Shown in pieces: positions 1 through 9,082 of a stretch of 64,000 bases of DNA. Within the stretch, counting starts at the first letter, position 1, and each line of letters starts with the position of its first letter. The DNA comes from Haemophilus parainfluenzae T3T1 (GTDB taxonomy: Bacteria > Pseudomonadota > Gammaproteobacteria > Enterobacterales > Pasteurellaceae). A program made the translations under genes and the position numbers. Under the pieces are notes generated by a model, which saw nothing but the letters and a program-made list of their open reading frames with translations, did no database searches and was not told the DNA's origin. Location: the NCBI RefSeq assembly GCF_000210895.1, contig NC_015964.1, positions 1,881,501 through 1,945,500 of the forward strand, written 5' to 3'.

Positions 1-592
1 CTGTTACCATTTGTAACACTTGTTGAATGGCTTCCTCATCAGACTCCACCATTGCATTCGGTTGCGAACGAGGTACTAAACTCCCATCAGCCATATAATG
101 GCGATCCGCAAACACTTCAGAAATGGTTTGTAAACCTTCTTCCTCAGCTACGCGTAACATTAAGCTGCCTGCTAATCCCATTAATTTTAAACTCGGATCA
201 AATTGATAAATAGTTTGTGCAATTAAACGGGCTAACTTTTCATCTTTAGCAGCTTGATTGTATAAAGCACCGTGAGGTTTAACATAACTAATTTCCGTGC
301 CTTCCCCATCACAAATTGCTTTTAAGGCACCAAGCTGATAGCGCAAATGTGCAATTAATTCCTGTTCAGGTAAATCCATCTGAGTTCGCCCAAAATTTTC
401 TCGATCAGGGAAGCCTGGATGAGCCCCTATACGCACCTGGTTTTCTTTCGCAAATCTGACCGCACTTTGCATTTCTTTTGCTCCACCGGCATGTAAACCG
501 CAAGCAATATTGGCAGAAGAAAGCAATTTTAATAAGGCCTCATCAAAAGGAAAACCTTCAGCAATATCGGCATTTAAATCAATTTTTTTCAT
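1..592 (-). CDS. pxpA: 5-oxoprolinase subunit PxpA (LamB/YcsF family), C-terminus missing
   Basis: The frame read leftwards from ATG at 592 stays open to the window edge (about 197 residues seen). It starts [18 protein letters not shown] and carries the LamB/YcsF family signatures [22 protein letters not shown] and [11 protein letters not shown]. PxpA works with PxpB and PxpC in ATP-dependent opening of 5-oxo-L-proline (pyroglutamate) to L-glutamate in the cytoplasm. The start overlaps the end of pxpC by 14 bp, so the three genes form one translationally linked operon in the order pxpB-pxpC-pxpA. The family is normally about 245-255 residues, so some 50 residues lie outside the window. Confidence 0.93.
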   Translation of the reverse strand, partial: MKKIDLNADIAEGFPFDEALLKLLSSANIACGLHAGGAKEMQSAVRFAKENQVRIGAHPGFPDRENFGRTQMDLPEQELIAHLRYQLGALKAICDGEGTEISYVKPHGALYNQAAKDEKLARLIAQTIYQFDPSLKLMGLAGSLMLRVAEEEGLQTISEVFADRHYMADGSLVPRSQPNAMVESDEEAIQQVLQMVT

Positions 593-1508
593 CGACAATT
601 CTCCTAATTTGATCGAGGTATATCTCATTTTTACGACGCAATTTTGCGGCTTGTTCTAAACTAACTGCCTCGAATTGAATGGTTGAGCCTAAACGTACCT
701 GTGCCAACGCACCAAGATCCGCATCGATCACATTGGCAATTTTGGGATAACCGCCCGTAGTTTGTGCATCAGCCATTAAAATAATTGGTTGACCACTTGG
801 TGGCACTTGTACGCTACCAAATTGAATAGCATGAGAGAGCATTTCCAGCGGTTGCTTTAATTCTAATTTTTGCCCTTGAAAACGATAACCCATGCGATCA
901 CTGTTGCTTTGCAACGTCCATTTACTTCGCCACCAATAATATTGGGATTTTCGTTTAAATGCCTGATATTCAGAGGACGGTAACGCATGAATAGTATGTT
1001 TAAGTGGAATAGGTGCAATCCCAATTTCACTACGCAAAATAGGATCATTTACCGTTTGCAGTTGATCGCCCACTTGTAAACCACGTCCTTCTATTCCTCC
1101 TATTTGAGCTCGGAGATCTGTACTACAAGAGTTCAATTCTTGGGGTAAGGTAAAACCACCTTGAACACATAAATAGCCATGCATACCAATTTTTGCACGT
1201 ATCATTTTCAGAACTTGCCCAGCTCGTACCTGATAACGCCAGTAAGCAAAAACCGGTTTATCATCTAAGGTCATTTCATAAAATGCCCCAGTGACACAAA
1301 AATTCATATCCTGCTGGAATTGCAATGTAATACCACCTAAAGGGACTTCGATTGCCGGGGCATCCTCTGCATTACCTAGTAAAATATTACCAGCGCGTAA
1401 CGCCAATTTATCCATTGCTCCACATTGACTAATCCCAAATCGACGTAAACCAAAACGGCCTAAATCCTGAATTGTTGCGCGGGATTGCACATCAATAACA
1501 TGAATCAT
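579..1508 (-). CDS. pxpC: 5-oxoprolinase subunit PxpC (biotin-dependent carboxyltransferase-like)
   Basis: A 309-residue protein of the KipA/PxpC family. It begins [20 protein letters not shown], the conserved N-terminus (QDLGR.G) of this family, and has the later signature [13 protein letters not shown]. It forms the 5-oxoprolinase complex with PxpB, homologous to the two halves of a urea amidolyase/carboxyltransferase fold, and acts with PxpA to cleave pyroglutamate. Its ATG overlaps the pxpB stop in an ATGA arrangement and its own end overlaps the pxpA start, which fits a single mRNA. Length is in the usual range (about 310 residues). The name rests on family motifs and on the linked pxpA and pxpB. 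Confidence 0.92.
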   Translation of the reverse strand: MIHVIDVQSRATIQDLGRFGLRRFGISQCGAMDKLALRAGNILLGNAEDAPAIEVPLGGITLQFQQDMNFCVTGAFYEMTLDDKPVFAYWRYQVRAGQVLKMIRAKIGMHGYLCVQGGFTLPQELNSCSTDLRAQIGGIEGRGLQVGDQLQTVNDPILRSEIGIAPIPLKHTIHALPSSEYQAFKRKSQYYWWRSKWTLQSNSDRMGYRFQGQKLELKQPLEMLSHAIQFGSVQVPPSGQPIILMADAQTTGGYPKIANVIDADLGALAQVRLGSTIQFEAVSLEQAAKLRRKNEIYLDQIRRIVDEKN

Positions 1509-2146
1509 AATTCAATCCCCTCCACCACAAATTTCACCGTATCTCCTGCTTGTAATAAAGTAGGTTGTGCTTGATTTTTGTCAAAGAGCGCATGCTTAGT
1601 ATGACCGATTAATTGCCATCCGCCAGGAGAGGAAAAGGGATAAATGCCCGTTTGAGCCCCACCAATACCAACAGAACCGGCAGGAACAAGTGTTCTTGGG
1701 ACAGCACGACGTGGCGTGTGCAGGCTTTCAGGTAAACCACCTAAATAGGGAAAACCAGGTTGGAAACCAATCATATATACCGTATAAATCGGTTCGCTAT
1801 GCATTTGAACAATTCGTTCTGGTGTGGTGTTATGTAATTTGGCTACTTCAGATAAATCTTGGCCTAATTCGCCGCCATAAATTACCGGGATCTCGATATG
1901 ACGACCTTGAAAAGTGGATACTTTCAATTCTCCCCAACGTAGTTCCAAGCGCTGAATAAGCGGCTCAAAATCTACGTAAAAATCAGTGAAGACCGTGAGA
2001 TTATTCATTCCCACGACAACTTCTACAATATCTTTCTCAGACTGTAGTTGGTTGGCAAACGCCCAGAGTTGGCGTTGTTGTTGAAGTGAAGCTGGTGGCG
2101 GTAAAGAGCAAACCACCGCCGACTCGCTGATCGGGGTTATATTCAT
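1505..2146 (-). CDS. pxpB: 5-oxoprolinase subunit PxpB (KipI family)
   Basis: A 213-residue protein of the PxpB/KipI (allophanate hydrolase subunit 1-like) family. Diagnostic motifs are IGFQPGFPYLGGLP (roughly residues 125-138) and the stretch VPAGSVGIGGAQTGIYP, followed by SPGGWQLIGHT. It is the first gene of the pxpBCA operon, with an AAGGG ribosome-binding site just before ATG at 2146. In Bacillus the relatives KipI/KipA also affect a histidine kinase. Here the linked pxpA supports the enzymatic role in recycling pyroglutamate to glutamate. No truncation or odd residue was seen. Confidence 0.92.
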   Translation of the reverse strand: MNITPISESAVVCSLPPPASLQQQRQLWAFANQLQSEKDIVEVVVGMNNLTVFTDFYVDFEPLIQRLELRWGELKVSTFQGRHIEIPVIYGGELGQDLSEVAKLHNTTPERIVQMHSEPIYTVYMIGFQPGFPYLGGLPESLHTPRRAVPRTLVPAGSVGIGGAQTGIYPFSSPGGWQLIGHTKHALFDKNQAQPTLLQAGDTVKFVVEGIEL

Positions 2147-2201
2147 AAGGTACCCTTTATTCTGATGTTGTGTTATTTGTTATTTTTTTGTTACACCTCT
2201 C

Positions 2202-2230
2202 TTTTAAAGGATATTTATAGGTTTTGTCAA
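2202..2230 (-). promoter_or_regulatory. candidate promoter for pxpBCA
   Basis: On the minus strand there is TTGACA at 2230-2225 and TTAAAA at 2207-2202, separated by 17 bp and pointing at pxpB. A CRP-like half-palindrome (TGTGA-N6-TCTCA, 2252-2267) lies upstream, near the position expected of a class I site. The -10 is imperfect, so this is a candidate only. Confidence 0.35.
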
Positions 2231-2278
2231 GGTTTTGTATCAAAAATAAAATGTGACAAAGATCTCATTCTTCACATT

Positions 2279-2292
2279 TTGATCTCAATCAA
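2279..2292. promoter_or_regulatory. perfect FNR-type box (TTGAT-N4-ATCAA)
   Basis: TTGATCTCAATCAA matches the FNR consensus at all ten specified positions. It lies between the divergent pxpB and fbp genes. A TATAAT at 2308-2313 could be the fbp -10 element. The box would then be centred near -34.5 of that promoter, overlapping the -35 region, which fits repression better than activation. It could instead act on the pxp side. Confidence 0.5.
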
Positions 2293-2358
2293 AAGTGCCA
2301 AATAACATATAATAAAAGGGTCTATTATTTATTTAACAATTATAAAAAAGGAATAAAC

Positions 2359-3363
2359 ATGAAAACATTGAGTGAATTTATTGTTGAACGCCAAGCAGAG
2401 TACCCAAATGCAAAAGGGGAACTTAGTGGTATTTTGTCTTCTATTCGTTTATTAGCAAAAATCATTCATCGTGATATCAATAAAGCAGGTTTAACCAATA
2501 TCCTTGGTCAGTCTGGTGTCGAAAACGTGCAAGGTGAAAGCCAAATGAAATTGGACTTATTCGCCCATAACACCATGAATGCAGCCCTCATGTCACGTGA
2601 AGAAGTGGCGGGTTTTGCTTCTGAGGAAGAAGAAAGCTTTATCGCTTTTGATACTGAACGTGCTCGTAATGCGAAATATATTATTTTGACTGACCCACTT
2701 GATGGTTCATCCAATATTGATGTGAACGTTTCTGTTGGTACGATTTTCTCTATTTACCGTCGTGTATCCCCTATTGGCTCACCTGTTACCTTAGAAGACT
2801 TTATGCAACCAGGTAATAAACAAGTCGCGGCGGGTTACATCGTGTATGGTTCTTCCACTATGTTGGTTTATACCACTGGTCATGGTGTAAATGGTTTCAC
2901 TTATGATCCATCTATCGGTACATTCTGTCTTTCTCATGAAAATATGCAAATGCCAAAAGACGGTAAAATTTACTCCATCAATGAAGGACAATATCTTAAA
3001 TTCCCACAAGGGGTAAAAAAATACATTAAATATTGCCAAGAGGAAGATAAAGCAACTAACCGACCTTATGCGTCACGTTATATTGGTTCATTAGTGGCAG
3101 ACTTCCACCGTAACTTATTAAAAGGCGGTATCTACATTTATCCAAGTGCAACTAACTATCCAAATGGTAAGCTTCGTTTGCTTTATGAAGGCAATCCAAT
3201 GGCATTCTTAGCAGAACAAGCGGGGGGTATTGCATCTGATGGTTACAATCGAATTTTAGATATTCAACCAAGTGAACTTCACCAACGTGTACCACTTTTC
3301 ATCGGTTCCGCAGAAATGGTGAAAAAAGCCGAAGAAATGATGAGAGAATTTAAAGAAGATTAA
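2359..3363 (+). CDS. fbp: class I fructose-1,6-bisphosphatase
   Basis: A 334-residue cytoplasmic enzyme that hydrolyses fructose 1,6-bisphosphate to fructose 6-phosphate in gluconeogenesis. The metal and substrate site is visible as [12 protein letters not shown] (about residues 112-123). The C-terminal signature is [15 protein letters not shown] (about 275-289). Length equals the usual 330-335 of the FBPase class I family. ATG at 2359 follows an AAAAAGGAA ribosome-binding site. It is a single-gene unit with a TATAAT and a perfect FNR-type box upstream and a terminator hairpin just after the stop. Haemophilus uses this enzyme for growth on non-hexose carbon sources. Confidence 0.97.
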   Translation: MKTLSEFIVERQAEYPNAKGELSGILSSIRLLAKIIHRDINKAGLTNILGQSGVENVQGESQMKLDLFAHNTMNAALMSREEVAGFASEEEESFIAFDTERARNAKYIILTDPLDGSSNIDVNVSVGTIFSIYRRVSPIGSPVTLEDFMQPGNKQVAAGYIVYGSSTMLVYTTGHGVNGFTYDPSIGTFCLSHENMQMPKDGKIYSINEGQYLKFPQGVKKYIKYCQEEDKATNRPYASRYIGSLVADFHRNLLKGGIYIYPSATNYPNGKLRLLYEGNPMAFLAEQAGGIASDGYNRILDIQPSELHQRVPLFIGSAEMVKKAEEMMREFKED

Positions 3364-3369
3364 ATTCCT

Positions 3370-3400
3370 AAAGTGCGGTCAATTTTAACCGCGCTTTTTT
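3370..3400 (+). terminator. intrinsic terminator of fbp made from an inverted uptake-signal pair
   Basis: AAAGTGCGGT pairs with ACCGCGCTTT (one G-U pair), followed by a T-run. One arm is an intact uptake signal and the other has a one-base change in the core. Confidence 0.8.
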
Positions 3401-3440
3401 AGCGAACAAAAAAGCGAACTTTATATGTTCGCCTTTTTCA
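3401..3440 (-). terminator. intrinsic terminator of lptFG
   Basis: GCGAACT (3414-3420) pairs with the GTTCGC arm at 3427-3432. Read on the minus strand, the stem is followed by a run of T (3407-3413 is AAAAAAA-like on plus). It sits just beyond the lptG stop. Confidence 0.65.
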
Positions 3441-3449
3441 TTTTTTGTA

Positions 3450-4529
3450 TTAATCTCGTTTTCTTGCAAGTAGCCACCAAATAATCGCCATAAACAAGAG
3501 GCTTGGCATTAGTGCACCTAAAAAAGCTGGCGCATTAAATACCACACTCATTTGTCCAAAAATTTCATTGACGACATAGAACAAGAAACCAAAACAAATC
3601 CCCGTTACGATTCTCGCTCCTGCAGTGACACTACGTAATGAACCAAAGATGAAAGATAACGCAAGCATCATCATTACACCTACAGAAAGGGGCTGAAAAA
3701 TCTTACGCCAATAGGTTAATTCAAAACGGCGAGAATCCTGTCCTGTTTGTTTTAAGAAAGCAATATATTCATACAAACCGGAAATAGATAATGACGTTGG
3801 ACGTAATGAAACTGCGCCTAATTTATCTGGCGTTAAGCTTGTTGCCCAATCTTCTGTTAAACGGTTTGTTGTGGTAATTTGTTCTTTTGATACCGCTGAA
3901 TTATTCACTTGACGCAACTGCCATTGATTATTTTCAGCAGAATATTGTGCTTGATTTGCATGCTTCAAATGAGTGAGATTACGCTGTTCATCAAAGGTAT
4001 AAATATAAATATCTTCTAATTGTGCATCATCGGTAATACGACGAACATACACGAAATTATTACCATCTTTTGCCCATACACCATTTTTTACCGAAAGCAT
4101 TGAACCACCGGAAAGTGCACGAGTACGCATATCACGAGCAAACTGTTCAGTTTGTGGAATCCCCCACTCACCAATAATCATAGTAAAAAGCACCAGTGGA
4201 AGTGCCGTTTTCATGACAGCTAATCCAATTTTAAAACGAGAAAAACCTGCGGATTGCATGACCACTAATTCACTGCGGCTGGCTAAATTACCTAAAGCAA
4301 TTAAGGCACCTAACAAGGCCGCCATTGGGAAAAAGGTTTCCACATCTTTAGGAATGGTTAATCCTGTATAAGCCACCGCTTGCCAAATATCATAAGAACC
4401 TTTACCTACGCTACGAAATTGTTCTACAAATTTGATAATTGCCGAAAGGCCAACCAACGTAAATAACGTGGCAAAAATTGCCCCTAAGATGCTTTTACCG
4501 ATATAACGATCAAGAGTATTCATTAACAT
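3450..4529 (-). CDS. lptG: LPS export ABC transporter permease LptG
   Basis: A 359-residue inner-membrane permease of the YjgP/YjgQ family. It pairs with LptF and the ATPase LptB to pull lipopolysaccharide from the inner membrane into the Lpt bridge. It shows three N-terminal and three C-terminal membrane segments flanking a periplasmic beta-jellyroll region (about residues 120-265). The LptG-like start is MNTLDRYIGKSIL. The ATG at 4529 fits the AAGGG ribosome-binding site better; an in-frame ATG at 4523 gives the more common MNTLDRY start. It is separated by 5 bp from lptF, in the conserved lptF-lptG order divergent from pepA. Confidence 0.95.
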   Translation of the reverse strand: MLMNTLDRYIGKSILGAIFATLFTLVGLSAIIKFVEQFRSVGKGSYDIWQAVAYTGLTIPKDVETFFPMAALLGALIALGNLASRSELVVMQSAGFSRFKIGLAVMKTALPLVLFTMIIGEWGIPQTEQFARDMRTRALSGGSMLSVKNGVWAKDGNNFVYVRRITDDAQLEDIYIYTFDEQRNLTHLKHANQAQYSAENNQWQLRQVNNSAVSKEQITTTNRLTEDWATSLTPDKLGAVSLRPTSLSISGLYEYIAFLKQTGQDSRRFELTYWRKIFQPLSVGVMMMLALSFIFGSLRSVTAGARIVTGICFGFLFYVVNEIFGQMSVVFNAPAFLGALMPSLLFMAIIWWLLARKRD

Positions 4530-4534
4530 TGTTA

Positions 4535-5626
4535 TTACCCTTTTCTGAATACACGACGGAATTTATGCATAGCAGTGCTATCCCAACTATTCAGCACAAT
4601 CCCTAAAATTAAAAAGGCGATATTTACCAACGGCATTAACAAACCTGCATCAAGCTTATCAGCCCCCCCCGCAGATTTAAATGAGCTTTGTAACAAGAAG
4701 TAAATTAAATAAAGCAATAATGCTGGTAAGATTTTTGCGAAACGACCTTGACGAGGATTCACTTTACTCATTGGTACAGCAATAAGCGCCATTAAAGGCA
4801 CCGCTAAAATTAAGGTAATTCGCCAATGCAACTCTGCTTTTGCGGCTGCACTTTTATCTTTTAATAATTGCTCAAAAGATAATTCAGCGGCTTCATCACT
4901 TTCCGAGTTTGTCTCTTGATGGCCTAAATACGCTTGGTAGTCATCAAAATGTGTAATACGAAAATCAGGAAGTACGGATGTGCCTTCTACACGCAAGGTA
5001 TTCTGTAAATTCAAGACTTGGTCACCATTCGGTAACGCTTTTAATTCACCTTTTTCAGCCGTAACCACTGATGGTTTAGTTTGGCCTTTGGCTTTCATTT
5101 GGAAAAGATAAACATCACTGATTTGATTACCGTTAATCTTATCAATGAATAAGACGAAATTATTGTTGCTTGTGGACATGAATTGACCAGAAGCCAATGC
5201 CCCCATGGTTGGGTTCGCTTTAGCATCTTCGACAATCGCCGCTTGCTTTTGAATGGCCCATGGAGAAAGCCACAATGCATTGTAAGCAGCCAAGCCAGCT
5301 GTGAACAAAGAAAGAATTAACGCCACACGAACAAGGATACGTTGTCCCACACCACAAGCCCGCATTACCGTAATCTCACTTTCTGCGTAGAGTCGACCGA
5401 AAGTCAGCAAAATGGCGATAAACAAACATAATGGCAACATTAATTGCGCCATTGTCGGCATCCCTAAACCAAGTAAAGAGAACACCAGATCGGCGGGAAC
5501 CTTACCATTTGCCGCTGAACCAAGTACGCGAACAAGTTGTTGGCTGAAGAAAATTAAAAGCAAAATAAACAAAATCGCAATCTGGCTTTTAAAGACTTCT
5601 TTCGTTAAATATCGGGTTAATATCAT
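4535..5626 (-). CDS. lptF: LPS export ABC transporter permease LptF
   Basis: A 363-residue partner of LptG in the LptB2FG complex. It starts [15 protein letters not shown], typical for LptF. The layout is again three membrane segments, a periplasmic domain (about residues 125-255), then three more segments, with the motif [20 protein letters not shown] near the fourth segment. It is the first gene of lptFG, transcribed away from pepA across a 104-bp gap. The lptFG/pepA arrangement is conserved in gamma-proteobacteria, which supports the assignment. Confidence 0.95.
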   Translation of the reverse strand: MILTRYLTKEVFKSQIAILFILLLIFFSQQLVRVLGSAANGKVPADLVFSLLGLGMPTMAQLMLPLCLFIAILLTFGRLYAESEITVMRACGVGQRILVRVALILSLFTAGLAAYNALWLSPWAIQKQAAIVEDAKANPTMGALASGQFMSTSNNNFVLFIDKINGNQISDVYLFQMKAKGQTKPSVVTAEKGELKALPNGDQVLNLQNTLRVEGTSVLPDFRITHFDDYQAYLGHQETNSESDEAAELSFEQLLKDKSAAAKAELHWRITLILAVPLMALIAVPMSKVNPRQGRFAKILPALLLYLIYFLLQSSFKSAGGADKLDAGLLMPLVNIAFLILGIVLNSWDSTAMHKFRRVFRKG

Positions 5627-5730
5627 TCTTTTTTCTAACTAAAAAACACGGGAAACTGGCTAATTTAGATGGCGTATGATACCTTATTTTGACTGATTTA
5701 AATAGCAAATTAGCAACATAAGGAAATAAC

Positions 5731-7206
5731 ATGAAATATCAAGCAAACTCAACCGCACTTTCTCAATCAACCGATTGCCTTATCATCGGCATTTATGAGA
5801 ACAACGAATTGACAAAAAGTTTCAATGAAATCGACCAAATCACAAAAGGTTACCTCAGTCAGTTAGCCCAAAGCCAAGATCTTTCAGGCAAAATTGGCCA
5901 AGCGACTCTGCTTCATTCGTTACCAAATCTTGCCGCTAAACGCGTGTTAGTCGCAGGTTGTGGCAAAAAAGGTGAAACGACTGAACGCCAATTTAAACAA
6001 ATCATCCAACGTGTTACCCAAACATTAAAAGAATTAAATATTCAACAAGTGGTAAATAATTTAACGGATGTGGAAATCAAAGACCGCGATCTATTTTGGA
6101 ATGTGCGTTTTACTGTTGAAACCATCGAACATAGCCTTTATCAATTTGATGAATTTAAAAGTAAAAAAGCGGATGCTATCTCACTTCAAGAAATCATTTT
6201 TAATATCGATGACGCACAAGCTAAGCAAGCCATCGCAGAAGCGCAAGCCATTGCAAATGGTGTAAAAGCTGCGCGTAATATCGCGAATATGCCACCTAAT
6301 ATTTGTACACCGGCTTATTTAGCAGAACAAGCTAAAAAATTAGCTGAAACATCAACCGCACTTTCCCTCGATGTGGTTGATGAAGAAGACATGACAAAAC
6401 TTGGCATGAATGCGTATTTAGCCGTATCTCGAGGTTCGCAAAATCCAGCTTATATGTCTATTTTACATTTCAACAATGCGCCTGATAAAAACGCGAAACC
6501 AATCGTGTTAGTAGGTAAAGGCTTAACCTTTGATGCGGGCGGTATTTCTTTAAAACCTGCCGCAGATATGGATGAAATGAAATACGATATGTGCGGTGCG
6601 GCTTCGGTATTCGGTACGATGAAAGCCATTGCTGAATTAAATCTGCCACTCAATGTTATCGGCGTATTAGCAGGTTGTGAAAACTTACCTGATGGCAATG
6701 CTTATCGTCCAGGTGATATTCTCACCACGATGAACTGTTTAACCGTAGAAGTATTAAATACCGATGCGGAAGGACGTTTAGTACTTTGTGATGCGCTCAC
6801 CTATGTAGAACGTTTTGAACCGCAATATGTGATTGATGTCGCAACCCTAACAGGTGCTTGCGTGGTGGCGTTAGGTCAACATAACAGCGGCTTAGTTTCA
6901 ACTGATGATGCCTTGGCTGAACAGTTATTAAAAGCGGCACAGCAAACTACCGATAAAGCTTGGCGTTTACCGTTGAGTGAAGAATATCAAGAGCAATTAA
7001 AATCACCATTTGCCGATTTAGCCAATATTGGCGGGCGTTGGGGCGGTGCAATTACTGCGGGGGCATTCCTCTCTAACTTTACGAAAAAATATACTTGGGC
7101 GCATTTAGATATTGCTGGGACAGCTTGGCTTCAAGGCGCCAATAAAGGTGCAACAGGTCGTCCAGTATCTTTATTAACACAATTCTTAATTAACCAAACT
7201 AAATAA
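5731..7206 (+). CDS. pepA: leucyl aminopeptidase (cytosol aminopeptidase PepA, M17)
   Basis: A 491-residue M17 metallopeptidase that removes N-terminal residues from peptides in the cytoplasm. Its E. coli homologue also binds DNA in Xer recombination and carAB control. The two-metal site is visible: [11 protein letters not shown] (about residues 255-265), [10 protein letters not shown] (about 284-293) and the family signature NTDAEGRL (343-350). The C-terminal block [18 protein letters not shown] is also typical. Length is close to the usual 480-503. ATG at 5731 is preceded by AAGGAAATAAC. A TATGAT at 5677-5682 is a possible -10 element. Confidence 0.96.
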   Translation: MKYQANSTALSQSTDCLIIGIYENNELTKSFNEIDQITKGYLSQLAQSQDLSGKIGQATLLHSLPNLAAKRVLVAGCGKKGETTERQFKQIIQRVTQTLKELNIQQVVNNLTDVEIKDRDLFWNVRFTVETIEHSLYQFDEFKSKKADAISLQEIIFNIDDAQAKQAIAEAQAIANGVKAARNIANMPPNICTPAYLAEQAKKLAETSTALSLDVVDEEDMTKLGMNAYLAVSRGSQNPAYMSILHFNNAPDKNAKPIVLVGKGLTFDAGGISLKPAADMDEMKYDMCGAASVFGTMKAIAELNLPLNVIGVLAGCENLPDGNAYRPGDILTTMNCLTVEVLNTDAEGRLVLCDALTYVERFEPQYVIDVATLTGACVVALGQHNSGLVSTDDALAEQLLKAAQQTTDKAWRLPLSEEYQEQLKSPFADLANIGGRWGGAITAGAFLSNFTKKYTWAHLDIAGTAWLQGANKGATGRPVSLLTQFLINQTK

Positions 7207-7215
7207 TTAATATAT

Positions 7216-7246
7216 AGGGCTAACATTACGTTAGCCCTAAATTTTT
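7216..7246 (+). terminator. intrinsic terminator of pepA
   Basis: AGGGCTAAC (7216-7224) pairs with GTTAGCCCT around a five-base loop, followed by AAATTTTT. Confidence 0.8.
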
Positions 7247-7265
7247 CTCAAAATCTGACCGCACT

Positions 7266-8117
7266 TTATTCCAATTCGAACTCCATCAGTAATGGATTAT
7301 GATCTGACGAAGTAACCACTTCTGATGTTGCGCTGACCACCTTTACGCCTCGCATAAAAATATAATCCAGTGGATAACCTAAGAATCGCACTCGCTCATC
7401 TTGAGAGAGCGCCACAGAATTCAATCCATATTTTTTGATCAGATTATTCACTAAATTAAGACGCTCTTCATTCCATGCATTAAAGTCCCCCGCCATAATG
7501 ATGGGACCTTGATGATTTTCAACAAAGGAAAAAAGCTGTTTTAACTGTGCTTGATAAGCGGAAATCCCCCACTCAAAATTAATTAAATGCACATTGATAA
7601 TCAGCAAGCTATTGCCTTTTTCTAATGGCAAATTCATTATACTCGCGACTTTAGGAATTTGAATTATTGGTTCTGCTACACCACCACCGCAATACCATTC
7701 GGGTTGTGTTTGGGTAAATGTCTTTACTCCTGATAAGAGCTCGTTAAAAGAAAAAGAGGACACAAAAAGTGCGGTCGAAAATGTACTTAAATTTTGATGC
7801 TGCGTCGCTTCTTGCAATAACACAAAATCAGCCCGTTTAGAGAGTCGTTCTAAATCCTCTTGCCATCCTGTATCTTGCCCCTTATGCACATTCCAAGTTA
7901 TCAAATGAAAACGAGAAGCGGCTAATTTAGGCACTAAATCATCAGCCTTGTCACATTGCATATTTAACTTGTTTTCAAAAGGAATATAACTTGTTTTTTG
8001 TGACGTATTTAATTGAATTAATGTACGATCAAAAATTGTTAAATTCGTAAAAAAATACCCAGCCCCTAAAATGGCTAATACTAAGCCAATCTTTAAAAAT
8101 CGGTTAATTTGCTTCAT
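7266..8117 (-). CDS. endonuclease/exonuclease/phosphatase-family protein with N-terminal membrane anchor
   Basis: A 283-residue protein of the EEP fold (YafD-like). Residues about 8-25 form one hydrophobic segment, so the domain probably faces the periplasm or is membrane-tethered. EEP motifs appear in order: TWNVHKGQD (about 74-82), LQEAT with the metal-binding Glu103, GDFNAWN and the C-terminal SDHNPLL with the catalytic Asp-His. These residues make hydrolysis of a phosphodiester or phosphomonoester bond likely, but the substrate is not known. It is a single gene convergent with pepA and divergent from ytfE. Two uptake signals flank or lie inside it. Confidence 0.85.
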   Translation of the reverse strand: MKQINRFLKIGLVLAILGAGYFFTNLTIFDRTLIQLNTSQKTSYIPFENKLNMQCDKADDLVPKLAASRFHLITWNVHKGQDTGWQEDLERLSKRADFVLLQEATQHQNLSTFSTALFVSSFSFNELLSGVKTFTQTQPEWYCGGGVAEPIIQIPKVASIMNLPLEKGNSLLIINVHLINFEWGISAYQAQLKQLFSFVENHQGPIIMAGDFNAWNEERLNLVNNLIKKYGLNSVALSQDERVRFLGYPLDYIFMRGVKVVSATSEVVTSSDHNPLLMEFELE

Positions 8118-8236
8118 CCTCTCCCCTTCTCATCTATCCTCTACGCACGAATGATAACAGCTCATCAAAGCAATGCAACTTCCACCTAAATACTCATCGA
8201 CATCTACCTACAACATGGTAAGTTTAAATTTTCTCT

Positions 8237-8250
8237 TTGATTTAAATCAT
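8237..8250 (+). promoter_or_regulatory. FNR-like box upstream of ytfE
   Basis: TTGAT-TTAA-ATCAT matches the FNR palindrome at nine of ten specified bases. It is about 90 bp before the ytfE start. The location suits oxygen or nitrosative-stress control of an iron-cluster repair gene. Confidence 0.5.
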
Positions 8251-8338
8251 ACTTTGTTAAAAAAACCTTTGCATTTTTCTCTTGTTATCTTAGTATTTTA
8301 CTCAACTTCTAACTCTACCATTAATAAGGAGATTCATT

Positions 8339-9013
8339 ATGTCTTTTGGAGATAAAAAATTAAGTGAAATCGCTGTCAGCGTACCCGGCTCAACTTCCCT
8401 ACTTCGTAAATACGATTTGGATTTCTGCTGTGGAGGTTCTGATACGCTTGCAAACGCCGCCGCAGAAAAAGGATTAAATTTAGCCGAAATTGAAACCCGT
8501 TTAACCGAGCTTCAAAACAGCAAAGCAGAAAACCCAGAGGAATATTGGGTTAATGCAACTTATCCTGAAATTATCGATCATATTTTAGTTCGTTATCATC
8601 AACGTCACCGTGAACAACTTCAAGAATTAATCGTCTTAGCAGATCGTGTAGAAAGTGTTCATGGCGATCGTGAAGATTGTCCAATGGGCGTTGCGGCTGA
8701 ATTACGCAATGTCTATGAAGATTTAAGTAATCATATGATGAAAGAAGAGCACGTGCTTTTCCCAATGATCAAAGCCGGTAATTATATGATGGCGCAAATG
8801 CCAATTCGCATGATGGAAATGGAACATGCAGAACACGGCGAACATTTAGACGTATTGAAATCATTAACAAACAATATGACGCCTCCTGCAGATGCTTGTA
8901 ACACATGGCGTGCGCTTTATAGCGGTATCCAAGAATTTGCAGATGATTTAATGATGCATATTCATCGTGAAAATAATGTTTTATTCCCTCGTGTGATTGC
9001 TGAAAATCACTAA
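8339..9013 (+). CDS. ytfE: iron-sulfur cluster repair di-iron protein YtfE (RIC/ScdA)
   Basis: A 224-residue cytoplasmic protein that restores Fe-S clusters damaged by nitric oxide or oxidants. The ScdA N-terminal domain carries the conserved Cys pair YDLDFCCGG (Cys30-Cys31). The C-terminal hemerythrin-like four-helix domain carries the iron-binding His/Glu residues: HILVRYHQRHREQ, HMMKEEHVLFP, MEHAEHGEH and MHIHRENNVLFP. AAGGAGATTCATT precedes the ATG. It is monocistronic, with an FNR-like box upstream and its own terminator. Together with the copper nitrite reductase in this window it suggests a bacterium that produces and copes with NO. Confidence 0.95.
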   Translation: MSFGDKKLSEIAVSVPGSTSLLRKYDLDFCCGGSDTLANAAAEKGLNLAEIETRLTELQNSKAENPEEYWVNATYPEIIDHILVRYHQRHREQLQELIVLADRVESVHGDREDCPMGVAAELRNVYEDLSNHMMKEEHVLFPMIKAGNYMMAQMPIRMMEMEHAEHGEHLDVLKSLTNNMTPPADACNTWRALYSGIQEFADDLMMHIHRENNVLFPRVIAENH

Positions 9014-9031
9014 GAACAAATCATATAAAGA

Positions 9032-9060
9032 AAAAGGGCGAAATCATTCGCCCTTTAAAA
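9032..9060 (+). terminator. intrinsic terminator of ytfE
   Basis: AAAGGGCGA (9033-9041) pairs with TCGCCCTTT (9048-9056) around a six-base loop. It is flanked by A-runs on the left, so it may work in both directions between ytfE and the convergent gene. Confidence 0.75.
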
Positions 9061-9082
9061 TTAGCCTAAAACTGACCGCACT

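Noticed and set aside
8173-8355. 60-codon frame before ytfE
   Set aside because: It covers the FNR-like box and promoter, overlaps the ytfE start, has low-complexity composition and lacks a ribosome-binding site.
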